Of a stretch of DNA of 48,804 bases, positions 1-6,896 are shown one piece after another. The first letter of the stretch is position 1. Every line of letters starts with the position of its first letter. The stretch is from Bibersteinia trehalosi (lineage in GTDB: Bacteria > Pseudomonadota > Gammaproteobacteria > Enterobacterales > Pasteurellaceae). Under the pieces are notes generated by a model, which saw only the letters and a program-made list of their open reading frames with translations, did no database searches and was not told where the DNA came from. The stretch spans positions 1 to 48,804 of the forward strand of contig NZ_SMAM01000011.1 of assembly GCF_004346205.1 (NCBI RefSeq). The letters are read 5' to 3'. The translations under genes were made by a program, and so were the position numbers.

Positions 1-94
1 AAGCGACAACGGTAAAGTTATCTTGAAACTACAAGGTAATGCGAATACCCGTGGAGACTTTGGTGGTTCTGTTGGTGTAGGTTATCAATGGTAA
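1..94 (+). CDS. C-terminus of a trimeric autotransporter adhesin (partial)
   Basis: Only about 30 codons are in the window, in frame from base 2 to the TAA at 92-94. The peptide is glycine-rich and ends GVGYQW, with alternating hydrophobic residues and a terminal aromatic. This is the usual last beta-strand of a YadA-type membrane anchor. Such a protein would trimerise in the outer membrane and display an adhesive passenger. The body lies upstream of the window, so family membership is inferred from the tail alone. A second adhesin of the same class begins at 45512. Confidence 0.65.
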   Translation, partial: SDNGKVILKLQGNANTRGDFGGSVGVGYQW

Positions 95-120
95 TCTCGC
101 CAAAAGAAGATAAATAAGCG

Positions 121-152
121 AAAACGGAGAGCCTTGGCTCTCCGTTTTTTTA
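121..152 (+). terminator. Rho-independent terminator after the adhesin gene
   Basis: A perfect GC-rich hairpin (CGGAGAGCC / GGCTCTCCG) is followed by seven T residues, about 30 bases after the adhesin stop codon. Confidence 0.9.
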
Positions 153-188
153 TGGGCGGTATAATCGATATTCATGCTAGTATGGCTG

Positions 189-198
189 TACAAGCGGT
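189..198 (+). repeat. DNA uptake signal sequence, Apl type
   Basis: TACAAGCGGT contains the ACAAGCGGT core recognised by the uptake machinery of the Actinobacillus/Mannheimia branch. Exact or near copies recur in the chromosomal part of the window, for example near 27118, 28665, 30161, 38140 and 44902. Confidence 0.8.
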
Positions 199-256
199 CT
201 AAAAATGAAAAAATTTTGCAAAATAGGGTTATTTATCATAGAATTGTCCTAATTTT

Positions 257-621
257 GGGGCTGATTCTGGATTCGACGGGATTAGCGAAGTCCAAGGTGC
301 ACGTCGAGGTGCGGTAGGCCTCGTAAACAAACCGCAAAATAATAGTCGCAAACGACGAACAATACGCTTTAGCAGCTTAATAACCTGCCTTAAAGCCTTA
401 CCGCCCCAGCTTCCGCTCGTAAGACGGGGAGTTCGGTAAGTCACCCAAAACGAGATCGTGTGGAAGCCGCCGTTTGAGGATCGAAGCATTAAATGGAATC
501 AAACTAGCCTAAATTTAGCCTGTTTGTCGGCGTGTTTAGGTGAAATGAAAGACAAACTAAACGTGTAGTGCTGAAGATGGAGTAATTTCGGACGCGGGTT
601 CAACTCCCGCCAGCTCCACCA
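257..621 (+). ncRNA. ssrA: Transfer-messenger RNA (tmRNA)
   Basis: tmRNA rescues stalled ribosomes by trans-translation with SmpB. The 5' end GGGGCTGATTCTGG and the 3' T-arm and acceptor ending GCTCCACCA match the family. The tag frame starts with the resume codon GCA at 348 and encodes ANDEQYALAA before tandem TAA codons at 378-383. The gene is intact even though an integrative element sits immediately downstream: the element's attL supplies the last 15 bases. The native terminator has been displaced to 11101-11134. Confidence 0.97.
607..621 (+). other. attL core (3' end of ssrA)
   Basis: CCGCCAGCTCCACCA is identical to 11052-11066. It forms the 3' end of tmRNA, so integration preserves a complete tmRNA gene. 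The flanking bases differ (C versus T before, C versus A after), which limits the identity to 15 bp. Confidence 0.92.
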
Positions 622-636
622 CTGATAAATTGCAAT

Positions 637-721
637 AGGTTGCATTGGTTGCAAATCATTGATTTTATTAGTATTTTAAAGGTGCAGATGTTGCATAAGG
701 TTGCATTCGTTGCAGATTGTC
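637..721 (+). promoter_or_regulatory. Paired TTGCATTSGTTGCA sites beside attL
   Basis: Two copies of a 17-bp motif (AGGTTGCATTSGTTGCA) lie at 637-653 and 698-714, 61 bp apart, with one mismatch. The second copy extends to a 23-bp segment (699-721) that recurs perfectly in inverted orientation at 5690-5712, upstream of the second AlpA-like gene. A shared binding site for an excisionase/regulator is the simplest reading. The binding protein is not known. Confidence 0.6.
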
Positions 722-729
722 AATAAAAC

Positions 730-781
730 GATGTAACTTTGATGTAACCTCAACAAAAAAGAGCCTGCAAAAAGTTACATC
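730..781 (+). promoter_or_regulatory. Putative integrase arm-type sites, left end
   Basis: GATGTAAC occurs at 730-737 and 741-748, and inverted as GTTACATC at 774-781. The same motif returns at the right end (10971-10988). Short direct repeats near both att cores, 10-11 bp apart, are the usual arrangement of tyrosine-integrase arm sites. Confidence 0.5.
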
Positions 782-819
782 AATCGCTTAAACCCTTTAT
801 CTTTAAGGATTGATGACAA

Positions 820-2022
820 ATGGCAAAATTTGTAAAACCTCTCACCGAAACCCAACTGAAAACAATCAAACCAAAAGCGACACCGTACAGCGATGGGAAC
901 AATCTTTACTTGTTCGTTCGCCCAGCGGTGCGTTCTTTCGTCTATCTCTATTCCCACCCAATTACCAAAAAGCGGATTAAGAAGAAAATCGGCGAACACC
1001 CGCATTTATCCCTTGCCCAAGCCCGAGATATTGCACGTTCTTATAATCAGATTTTGGCGCAAGGCATAGATCCGTTTGAATATGCGGAACAGCAGGCTAA
1101 AGAACAGGCGAGGCAGTCAATCACACTGGCAGAATTTGCCGCACAGTGGAAACGGCTTAAAATCGCCACGCTGGAAAACAGCGAAAGCACAATGCGGAAA
1201 GAATGGGGGCGATTGAATAAGCACCTATTCCCGTATTTTGGCAATAAACCGCTGAAAGATTTAGCAATGCTGGAACTGGTAAATCATTTTTTGCCCCTTT
1301 ACGAAGTCAAGGGCGACACAGTGGAGAAGGTGATCGGTCGCTTAGTGGATATGCTGAATAAAGCGGTTAGCTTAGGCCTTTTACCGCATAACCATTTACA
1401 GGATTTGCGGAAGACATTTCCACGCAAACCAGACACGCACAATCCAACGATTAAAGCCGAAGAATTGCCGGAGCTGTTCCGCTGTTTAAGCCGTGCGAAT
1501 AATTTCATCACAGCAAAATTACTCGTAGAGTGGCAAATGCTCACGATGCTACGTCCAGCCGAAGCGGTTTCGGTTGAATGGAGTGAAATTGATTGGGAAA
1601 ACCGGCTTTTGCATTTGCCGGCTGAAAAGATGAAATGCACGCTCAAAAAGCCCCGATCGCATACTGTACCGCTCTCTACGCAAGCGCTGGCCGTGCTTGA
1701 TGTGATGAGACAGCACAACGGACACAAGCGGCACGTTTTCGCCCACCGGTTGCAAGATGATGCGCCGTGCAACAGTCAAACGGCGAACAGTGTGCTAAAA
1801 CGCAACGGCTACAAGGGGAAATTGACAGCACACGGCTTGAGAGCAATGGCACGCACTTATTTAGCCGATCAAGGCATAGATTTCCAAATTGCCGAAACTT
1901 GTCTTGCTCATACCGTTGGCAATAATACCAGCCAGCGTTACAACCATTCCGATTATTTGCAAATGCGGCGTGAGGTTATGCAAATGTGGGGGGATTTTGT
2001 GGAACAGTGCAAAAAGGCATAG
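820..2022 (+). CDS. int: P4-type tyrosine integrase
   Basis: Site-specific recombinase for integration and excision at ssrA. The 400-residue protein has an N-terminal DUF4102-type arm-binding region (roughly 1-90), a core-binding domain (about 100-190) and a C-terminal catalytic domain. The catalytic residues are visible: R245 in MLRPAEA, H338 and R341 in HGLR, H364 in CLAH and nucleophile Y374 in RYNHSDY. The length is normal for the family. AAGGA about ten bases upstream supports the ATG. It lies directly beside attL and is transcribed inward, as in P4. Confidence 0.95.
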   Translation: MAKFVKPLTETQLKTIKPKATPYSDGNNLYLFVRPAVRSFVYLYSHPITKKRIKKKIGEHPHLSLAQARDIARSYNQILAQGIDPFEYAEQQAKEQARQSITLAEFAAQWKRLKIATLENSESTMRKEWGRLNKHLFPYFGNKPLKDLAMLELVNHFLPLYEVKGDTVEKVIGRLVDMLNKAVSLGLLPHNHLQDLRKTFPRKPDTHNPTIKAEELPELFRCLSRANNFITAKLLVEWQMLTMLRPAEAVSVEWSEIDWENRLLHLPAEKMKCTLKKPRSHTVPLSTQALAVLDVMRQHNGHKRHVFAHRLQDDAPCNSQTANSVLKRNGYKGKLTAHGLRAMARTYLADQGIDFQIAETCLAHTVGNNTSQRYNHSDYLQMRREVMQMWGDFVEQCKKA

Positions 2023-2033
2023 ACTACATAGCA

Positions 2034-2058
2034 AGGGGCGGTAAAACGTCCCTTTTTA
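2034..2058 (+). terminator. Terminator after integrase
   Basis: AGGGGCG (2034-2040) pairs with CGTCCCT (2047-2053) with one G-T pair and is followed by a T-rich stretch, 12 bases after the int stop. Confidence 0.6.
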
Positions 2059-2487
2059 TTGTCCGGCTGGTTTTTCTACCTTTCCCCCAGCCCGTGCCGT
2101 CTATCCCCCACCACGCCCGCACACTTAATTTAGAGCTTTCTACGCAAATGCGAAAATACCAACCAGCCTTGCCCTATAAAGGCTGGTTTTGTGTAGATAA
2201 TGGCGTTTTCTTTACGCATTTCTACGCAAATTTTTGCAATCCTACGCAGAAAAAACATTAAACCGCCCCCCACTGATTGCAGAGCAATGACAGAACCGCT
2301 GATTTTTGCAGAATTTCCGGCAAAATCGCCCGCTTACCATTCCCCAAATCCTCCAAATTTTACCGCCGGATATGTGAAAAATCGCCCCACACTCCCAACA
2401 AATAGCCAAAAATCCACAATGATTTATTCTTTCAACCAATGGCAAGCCACTGCACGCCAGAGCAATTTTTAACGGAGTAAATCAAAA
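2059..2487 (+). other. Intergenic region between int and alpA
   Basis: No convincing gene. It holds a strong hairpin (2161-2190) and four TACGCA repeats (2141, 2212, 2223, 2243), three of them as close variants of TCTACGCAAA; the 11- and 20-bp spacings suggest a protein-binding cluster. The plus-strand frame at 2200-2472 has unusual composition and no recognisable motif, so I do not call it. Confidence 0.4.
2161..2190 (+). terminator. Strong hairpin with T tail
   Basis: AACCAGCCTT and AAGGCTGGTT form a perfect 10-bp stem with an 8-base loop, followed by TT. It may be a second terminator isolating int from the capsid operon. Confidence 0.6.
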
Positions 2488-2694
2488 ATGGAGCAACACC
2501 CACCCAAACAGCGATTTATGAAAATTGAGGAAGTTTCTACCGTCACAACGCTTTCAGAGACGCAAATTTACCGCAAGATGAAGGCCGGCGATTTTCCCCA
2601 AAATATCAGCATCGGTGCAAACAGCAAAGTATGGCTGGAAAGTGAAATTCAGCAATGGATAACCGAACAAATTACCAAAAACCGCAATCAATAA
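2488..2694 (+). CDS. AlpA-family DNA-binding regulator
   Basis: A 68-residue winged-helix/MerR-like protein of the AlpA type, a family that regulates satellite excision and integrase genes. The helix-turn-helix spans about residues 10-45 (KIEEVSTVTTLSETQIYRKM, then GDFPQNISIG), followed by the typical VWLESEIQQWI. GGAG lies 11 bases before the ATG. It heads the operon that continues into the coiled-coil and capsid genes, with only 9 bases to the next start, so it may control that operon. It is distinct from the AlpA-like protein at 5740. Confidence 0.85.
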   Translation: MEQHPPKQRFMKIEEVSTVTTLSETQIYRKMKAGDFPQNISIGANSKVWLESEIQQWITEQITKNRNQ

Positions 2695-2703
2695 GGGCAA
2701 CCT

Positions 2704-3363
2704 ATGACACTTGAAAAATTTAACGAACAAAAAGCCAAATTCCACGAACAAGAAAAAGCCGTGATAGCCGTGCAAGCCGAACTAGACAAAGCCAAAGCGA
2801 TTTTAGAGGCATTAGAAAATGAACGGGCAGAATTCCTACAAAACCAAAAGGCGAAATTAACCGATGTCAGCACGCTTTCCGCCGATGAATATGTCGAGCT
2901 GAAAAATAAAGACAGCGGATTAAAAGCACGGATTGAATATTATCAAGCCTTAATTGTAGATTTAGAAAATAAACGCTATGACACCCAAGAAACATTATTC
3001 CAAACTCAAACCGAATTAAAAAGAGAACGCACCTCGATTTTTATTAAATCGGCAGAAAAACAATTCACGGATTTAATAGAAGAAACTAGGGGAAAATGGC
3101 AAGAAATTTTCACTCTATTAAGGTACAGCGGGCATTTTAAACAAAATCCTGCTTTATCTACAAAAACCGAAGAGCAAGCGATCCTAGAATATCTTTCTGA
3201 AAAAGTATTAGACGCTATTCCGACAGATGGAACAATTGCCGAAGAATGGAAAATTCATTCAGAACAACTAAATGAATTTATGCCTAAGACACCTGCAAAA
3301 AAACACGCAGAAAACCACCAAGAACAGCCAAAAGGCTTAGCTGATCTTATTAATGAATTATAA
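2704..3363 (+). CDS. Coiled-coil protein upstream of capsid gene (scaffold- or Psu-like?)
   Basis: 219 residues, highly charged and alpha-helical. Residues 1-60 and 65-110 read as heptad-rich coiled coil; the tail (about 190-219) is polar. It sits immediately before the capsid gene, where tailed phages usually place a scaffold or assembly protein. Its layout of a helical hairpin followed by a smaller domain also recalls P4 Psu (capsid decoration/antiterminator), but I cannot demonstrate homology. The function is inferred from position and composition. The start follows GGG nine bases upstream. Confidence 0.5.
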   Translation: MTLEKFNEQKAKFHEQEKAVIAVQAELDKAKAILEALENERAEFLQNQKAKLTDVSTLSADEYVELKNKDSGLKARIEYYQALIVDLENKRYDTQETLFQTQTELKRERTSIFIKSAEKQFTDLIEETRGKWQEIFTLLRYSGHFKQNPALSTKTEEQAILEYLSEKVLDAIPTDGTIAEEWKIHSEQLNEFMPKTPAKKHAENHQEQPKGLADLINEL

Positions 3364-3373
3364 GGAAAAATCA

Positions 3374-4318
3374 ATGCACTTATTTCAATTTGCCCACGCA
3401 TTAAAACTTAATCCGAAAGGCGATATTGCCTATTTTGATGATAATCCGGAAGAAGAAGCGAAACTATTAGACCGCTTACAGAAAAACCGCCTATTTAAAT
3501 TATTAAACCTTGTTAGAACTAAATATCCGCAAGGGAACGCAATTGGCCTTTACACACCTATTCCGGGAACAACCAACACCGACTACACAGAGCGAGAAGC
3601 GAAAAATGCCCTTGCACCGGTGCAACGCTATCAATGCGAACAGATCAACATCGACAGCTTTATTTCTTACAGCCAAATTGACGCTTACAATCTTGAAAAC
3701 AGCCTTGAAGAGCGGCTAAATCAGCTATTAGATGATAATCTGCTAAAAGGCTTGCTAATGGTTGGTTTAAATGGGAAAAGCCGTGCAAGCACCTCAAACG
3801 CTGAGCAAAATCCCCTTGCCCAAGACGTTAAAAAGGGCTGGTTACCAAAAATCCGAGAAGGCAAACCGCAAGCCGTAATCAACGGTGCAACCGTAGGCGA
3901 AGGGCAAGAATACAAAAGCCTAAACGCCCTAATTAAGCAAGGATTAAGCAAAATCAGCCCTGCTTATGCGATGGGCGGAGATATGATAGCCATTTGCGGA
4001 CGGGAAATTGTCGGCGAAGAGATTATTCAACTTGAACATAATGATTTAAGCGAAAATCTGGCCGATTTATTAACCTTATGTCAAAAAACCAAAGGCGGAC
4101 TAAAAGCAATTAGCATTCCTTATTTCCCGAGCAATGCGATTTTAATTACAAGATTAGACAATTTAGCGATGTATATTCACTTAGGGAATATTCGCCGTTA
4201 TGTAATTGATTACTCTCAAAAAGACCAAATGCAAACATTCTATTCCCTCAATGTCGATTATCTTATCGAGGATTTAAATGCTTGTTGTTTAATTGAAAAT
4301 ATAGAGATTGTCGAATAA
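3374..4318 (+). CDS. P2 gpN-like major capsid protein
   Basis: 314 residues from the ATG at 3374, chosen because TAAGGA lies just upstream; a longer frame opens at 3353 but overlaps the previous stop. The block YQCEQINIDSFISYSQID, then LMVGLNGKSRASTS, NPLAQDVKKGWL and KIREGKP, matches the P2-family capsid signature. Other family members show the same sequence of motifs. P2 gpN is about 357 residues; this protein is shorter, mainly at the N-terminus, where gpN is normally cleaved by a protease. No protease gene is present. A satellite with its own capsid subunit could redirect helper head assembly. Confidence 0.82.
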   Translation: MHLFQFAHALKLNPKGDIAYFDDNPEEEAKLLDRLQKNRLFKLLNLVRTKYPQGNAIGLYTPIPGTTNTDYTEREAKNALAPVQRYQCEQINIDSFISYSQIDAYNLENSLEERLNQLLDDNLLKGLLMVGLNGKSRASTSNAEQNPLAQDVKKGWLPKIREGKPQAVINGATVGEGQEYKSLNALIKQGLSKISPAYAMGGDMIAICGREIVGEEIIQLEHNDLSENLADLLTLCQKTKGGLKAISIPYFPSNAILITRLDNLAMYIHLGNIRRYVIDYSQKDQMQTFYSLNVDYLIEDLNACCLIENIEIVE

Positions 4319-4500
4319 TGCAAAATCATATTGAACAAGCCAAAAATAAAAGCTTCACCGAGAAAGTCAATTTTGTGCTGGCACTCTTAGATGATGGCGA
4401 AATTGACGAGCCGGAAGCCTATAAAATCCTTACCGCAGAAGGTGAACCCAAACCACCGGAAAAACCAGAAAGCCAGCAAGGCACGATTGATTTTTTCTAG
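4318..4500 (+). CDS. Small hypothetical protein after the capsid gene
   Basis: 60 residues; the start codon overlaps the capsid stop (TAATG), indicating translational coupling. It has a helical acidic N-terminal half and a proline- and glutamate-rich linker near residues 42-52, ending GTIDFF. That ending resembles a short linear partner-binding motif. I do not recognise the family. It closes the operon 5 bases before a terminator. Confidence 0.6.
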   Translation: MQNHIEQAKNKSFTEKVNFVLALLDDGEIDEPEAYKILTAEGEPKPPEKPESQQGTIDFF

Positions 4501-4504
4501 CCCC

Positions 4505-4528
4505 AAGCCCGCAACCTTGCGGGCTTTT
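4505..4528 (+). terminator. Terminator of the capsid operon
   Basis: AAGCCCGCAA and TTGCGGGCTT form a perfect 10-bp stem with a two-base loop, followed by TT and a further T run at 4532-4537. Confidence 0.92.
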
Positions 4529-4550
4529 GCATTTTTTAGCCTCTTACAAC

Positions 4551-4579
4551 CTTTCAAAAATCGCTTAAAGTCTTATAAT
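4551..4579 (+). promoter_or_regulatory. Candidate sigma-70 promoter
   Basis: A perfect TATAAT at 4574-4579 lies 17 bases after a weak -35 (CTTTCA, 4551-4556). It follows the capsid-operon terminator and would drive the 4612 and 4757 genes. Confidence 0.55.
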
Positions 4580-4611
4580 GCAATCATTTGCAACTATCAA
4601 ATGAGTGAAAT

Positions 4612-4731
4612 ATGACCCCTTCAACATATCCGCCTTTGCAAGAGCAGGAAGAAGACATAGAACTAAATAAAATTGCCGAAAAGCGTCAATCAAACCCCGA
4701 TTTTATTGAAGTTAGCTTAGATGATTTATAA
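4612..4731 (+). CDS. 39-residue acidic peptide, unknown
   Basis: An ATG frame encoding a short, acidic, soluble peptide that starts MTPSTYPPLQEQEED and ends IEVSLDDL. It lies 33 bases after the TATAAT and ends 25 bases before the next start. The tail resembles the C-terminal region of some antitoxin-like small proteins, but that is weak. Too short to assign; GAG upstream is a poor ribosome site. Confidence 0.4.
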   Translation: MTPSTYPPLQEQEEDIELNKIAEKRQSNPDFIEVSLDDL

Positions 4732-4756
4732 CCCAATGCCCCAAGAGAGAAAAAAA

Positions 4757-5614
4757 ATGACAGATAAGAAATACAGCTTACCGCCCCGAAAATGGTACAC
4801 ACTAGAACAAGCGATCAAACGCATTCAGAAATTAACCGGCGAAGAGTTAGAAATAGCGGATTTATTGCATTTTTGGTATATAGGAAGGTTAGAACTAAGT
4901 GTTTATATTAGTAAGAATGGAAATGATGACTTTCAGATAGGGAAACATAAATTTACAAAAGGAGAATATACGATAATAGAAAAACCAACACTTACTATAA
5001 ACACAAATGAAGAGATTGAGTTAGAAGAAAATGCCGATAAATCAGAGTTTGAAATAAAACATATATTTTCTAAATTATCTTTTGATGAGTTCACCACTTA
5101 TAGAGGCTTAATTTCAATTTATAGCGGTATATGGAATAGTATAGATATTGAAGAAGAGATTATAGAAAAAGGAATTTGTTTGAATTTTGCTAATCAGTTA
5201 TTTTCAGCCAAGCACCCAGAAACAAATTCGAGAATGAGATTTTATCTCAAAGTCAATGATTTTAAAGTAGGTAGAAACAGTTATTTAGAACCAAAAGATT
5301 TATTTATTCTATCTGAACATTTAAATGATTTTATTTCTGGTAAAGGTGGAGATGAGATAAAAATAATGGAAGAGATAGGAAATAAGAAAGAGCCAAGCCA
5401 AACAATCCAAGAAAACCAAATAAACTTTATTCGTGCATTGCTCTATATGGACTATGGCATATCAACGCCAAACGAAGCCAAAAACGCTTTAAACACTGGC
5501 AAACTAGGGCAAAAAATAGCAAAATTTAGGCGAGAAAATCCAGAGTTCGAAACAGAAAAAAATTTCAAATTCCCTTCAAGTGTAACGCTTTCTAACTGGT
5601 TCTCAAAAGCCTAG
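4757..5614 (+). CDS. Hypothetical AT-rich cargo protein
   Basis: About 285 residues from the ATG at 4757 (MTDKKYSLPP); the frame is open from 4721, but the later start follows a purine-rich AGAGA. The N-terminus (KWYTLEQAIKRIQKLTG) and the C-terminal quarter look like the flanking genes in base composition. The middle (about 40-195) is much richer in A+T and acidic residues, suggesting a recombined central domain. The C-terminus (IRALLYMDYGISTPNEAKN, then TLSNWFSKA) could be a helical DNA-binding end. I do not recognise the family. Its position between late and control modules is where satellites often carry cargo. Confidence 0.6.
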   Translation: MTDKKYSLPPRKWYTLEQAIKRIQKLTGEELEIADLLHFWYIGRLELSVYISKNGNDDFQIGKHKFTKGEYTIIEKPTLTINTNEEIELEENADKSEFEIKHIFSKLSFDEFTTYRGLISIYSGIWNSIDIEEEIIEKGICLNFANQLFSAKHPETNSRMRFYLKVNDFKVGRNSYLEPKDLFILSEHLNDFISGKGGDEIKIMEEIGNKKEPSQTIQENQINFIRALLYMDYGISTPNEAKNALNTGKLGQKIAKFRRENPEFETEKNFKFPSSVTLSNWFSKA

Positions 5615-5619
5615 CATTT

Positions 5620-5654
5620 TTGGAAATTTCCAAGTAAAAATTGGAAATTTCCAA
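5620..5654 (+). promoter_or_regulatory. Twin 14-bp palindromic operators
   Basis: TTGGAAATTTCCAA occurs at 5620-5633 and again at 5641-5654. Both are perfect palindromes, exactly 21 bp apart (two helical turns), just upstream of the second AlpA-like gene. This is the geometry expected for cooperative binding of a dimeric repressor or activator. Confidence 0.7.
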
Positions 5655-5689
5655 ATACATCACACCTAAACCCACCAAAATCCCCCCCC

Positions 5690-5730
5690 GACAATCTGCA
5701 ACGAATGCAACCGTATTCAACCAATGCAAC
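5690..5730 (+). promoter_or_regulatory. Site shared with attL, upstream of AlpA-like gene
   Basis: 5690-5712 is the exact reverse complement of 699-721 (23 bp). The adjacent 5718-5730 is the reverse complement of 640-652 (13 bp). Both attL motif variants therefore recur here as a pair, only 10 bases before the gene at 5740. This suggests autoregulation by the same protein that acts at attL. Confidence 0.65.
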
Positions 5731-5739
5731 GGGGGATCT

Positions 5740-5940
5740 ATGCAATCAACTATCACACTCTCAACCTACGCCGCACCCAAAGAAATTTGTGCGTTGCTCA
5801 ATATCGATAAAGCCACACTGCACCGCTGGGAAAAGGCGGGCAAATTTCCAAAGGCAATCAAAATCAACCGCACCACACGCTACATCACCGCCGAAGTGCA
5901 AGCCTTTTTAGCCCAAACGCAACAACAGGAGATCAACTAA
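5740..5940 (+). CDS. AlpA-like regulator / excisionase candidate
   Basis: 66 residues from the ATG at 5740, with GGGGGA four bases upstream; an upstream TTG frame is unlikely because it would start inside the operator. The core KEICALLNIDKATLHRWEKA, then GKFPKAIKI and YITAEVQAFLAQ, is an AlpA/MerR-type winged helix. Proteins of this family in P4-like elements (Vis, AlpA) control int and act as directionality factors. The shared site at attL and in its own promoter fits that role. Its stop abuts the start of the zinc-finger gene (TAATG). Confidence 0.82.
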   Translation: MQSTITLSTYAAPKEICALLNIDKATLHRWEKAGKFPKAIKINRTTRYITAEVQAFLAQTQQQEIN

Positions 5941-6308
5941 TGGCACTTTCTATTCATTGCCCATTTTGCGGGCATTCTTGCCGTATCCGCACCAGTGAAC
6001 GCCCCACGCTTTTAACTGTGCAGGCAAGCCTAAATTGCCCGCATTGTGGGCAATTAAAAGCCGACTTTGTGGGGCAAATCACCAACATCAAGCGAGCCGT
6101 TTATGTCGATTGCGAAGAGGCGAACCGCTGGGAAAAACCGGAAAAAGAGCTAATCAAGGAGGGAAAAATTCAGCCGAAAGACAACGATCAGCGACTGAAA
6201 GAGCTAAAAGGCACACAGCAAGATTTATTTGCGCCCAAAGGCTTACCGCCGGAAAAAATGACACCGGCAGAACGAGTAGCACGGCGTGAAAGCCTACGCC
6301 CGAACTAA
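5940..6308 (+). CDS. Ogr/Delta-like zinc-finger transcriptional activator
   Basis: 122 residues. The N-terminal 40 residues have C7-x2-C10, RTS at 17-19, then C33-x2-C36. This matches the Ogr/Delta finger of P2 and P4, including the conserved RTS, although P2 Ogr has CX4C in the second knuckle. The family activates late promoters of helper and satellite with host RNA polymerase alpha. The C-terminal half is a charged extension unlike short Ogr proteins. Translationally coupled to the AlpA-like gene. It could activate the capsid operon here or a helper's late genes. Confidence 0.7.
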   Translation: MALSIHCPFCGHSCRIRTSERPTLLTVQASLNCPHCGQLKADFVGQITNIKRAVYVDCEEANRWEKPEKELIKEGKIQPKDNDQRLKELKGTQQDLFAPKGLPPEKMTPAERVARRESLRPN

Positions 6309-6321
6309 ACAGGGCAAACCA

Positions 6322-6501
6322 ATGCAATTCAACCCCAATAAGGAATTTATCAAAATGCTGGAACTAATGGACAAATCACCCAAAGTAAATCGCTTTCTAT
6401 GGGCAATTTTAGGGGTAATCGTGCTTTATTTGCTTTTGAATGGTTTACCACCACTTATCAATGCTATTTTGCAATGGCAACAGCTCACCGCCGGAAAATA
6501 G
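6322..6501 (+). CDS. Small single-span membrane protein
   Basis: 59 residues from the ATG at 6322, inside an open frame starting at 6286 that would overlap the previous gene. One hydrophobic segment (about 21-45, from FLWAILGVIVLYLLL onward) follows a basic N-terminal region. No recognised family. Short membrane proteins are common in satellite early operons. A hairpin follows the stop. Confidence 0.55.
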   Translation: MQFNPNKEFIKMLELMDKSPKVNRFLWAILGVIVLYLLLNGLPPLINAILQWQQLTAGK

Positions 6502-6510
6502 ACACAAAAA

Positions 6511-6549
6511 AACGGCTTGCAGAATTTTTGACCCACTGCAAACCGTTTT
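6511..6549 (+). terminator. Hairpin, probable terminator/attenuator before the C4 region
   Basis: AACGGCTTGCAG (6511-6522) pairs with CTGCAAACCGTT (6536-6547) with one mismatch, followed by TT. It separates the control genes from the C4/Icd-like leader. Confidence 0.55.
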
Positions 6550-6819
6550 ACATCACGAAGAGAACTAAAAAATGAACTCAACCTTGAAAATACAGGCGAA
6601 ATATACCCAATTTTTGCCAAAATCGCAACAATTTACATTTAGCCACTTGACAACGCCGAACTATTCGCCGTATGCTATTCCTGCTTTTGCAAAATCAGAA
6701 GCCGAGTGTGGAAGCTCGAAAATTTACACGGCGAACAGTAGCACGCCATTCAACCGTGCTTTTTTTGTTCGTAGCACACGCACACCCAAAGAACGCCTAA
6801 TAATGGCGTGTTCCTCTAT

Positions 6820-6896
6820 GGTAGCGTGTAGCGGGCAAGGTTACGCCCTTGACTGTGTTCCGTGTATCACAGCTTTCCACCCCGTTACACGCTATC
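6820..6896 (+). ncRNA. C4-type antisense RNA (P1 C4 / P4 CI RNA-like)
   Basis: 6820-6835 and 6881-6896 form a 16-bp RNA helix with two G-U pairs and no mismatch. Inside are two hairpins: CAAGG/CCTTG (6836-6840/6847-6851, loop TTACGC) and CTGTG/CACAG (6853-6857/6868-6872, 10-base loop). Loop bases 6859-6866 (TCCGTGTA) are perfectly complementary to 6938-6945, which includes the Shine-Dalgarno of the gene at 6955. A similar target lies upstream (6725-6731). This is the logic of C4 RNA, which represses Icd/Ant in P1 and underlies P4 immunity. In P4 such RNA is processed by RNase P. Confidence 0.75.

Noticed and set aside
229-489. Minus-strand open frame of 86 codons
   Set aside because: It lies entirely within and opposite to tmRNA; no ribosome site or recognisable motif.
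2200-2472. Plus-strand frame of 90 codons before alpA
   Set aside because: Odd composition, crosses the TACGCA repeats, no ribosome site or motif; treated as regulatory intergenic DNA.
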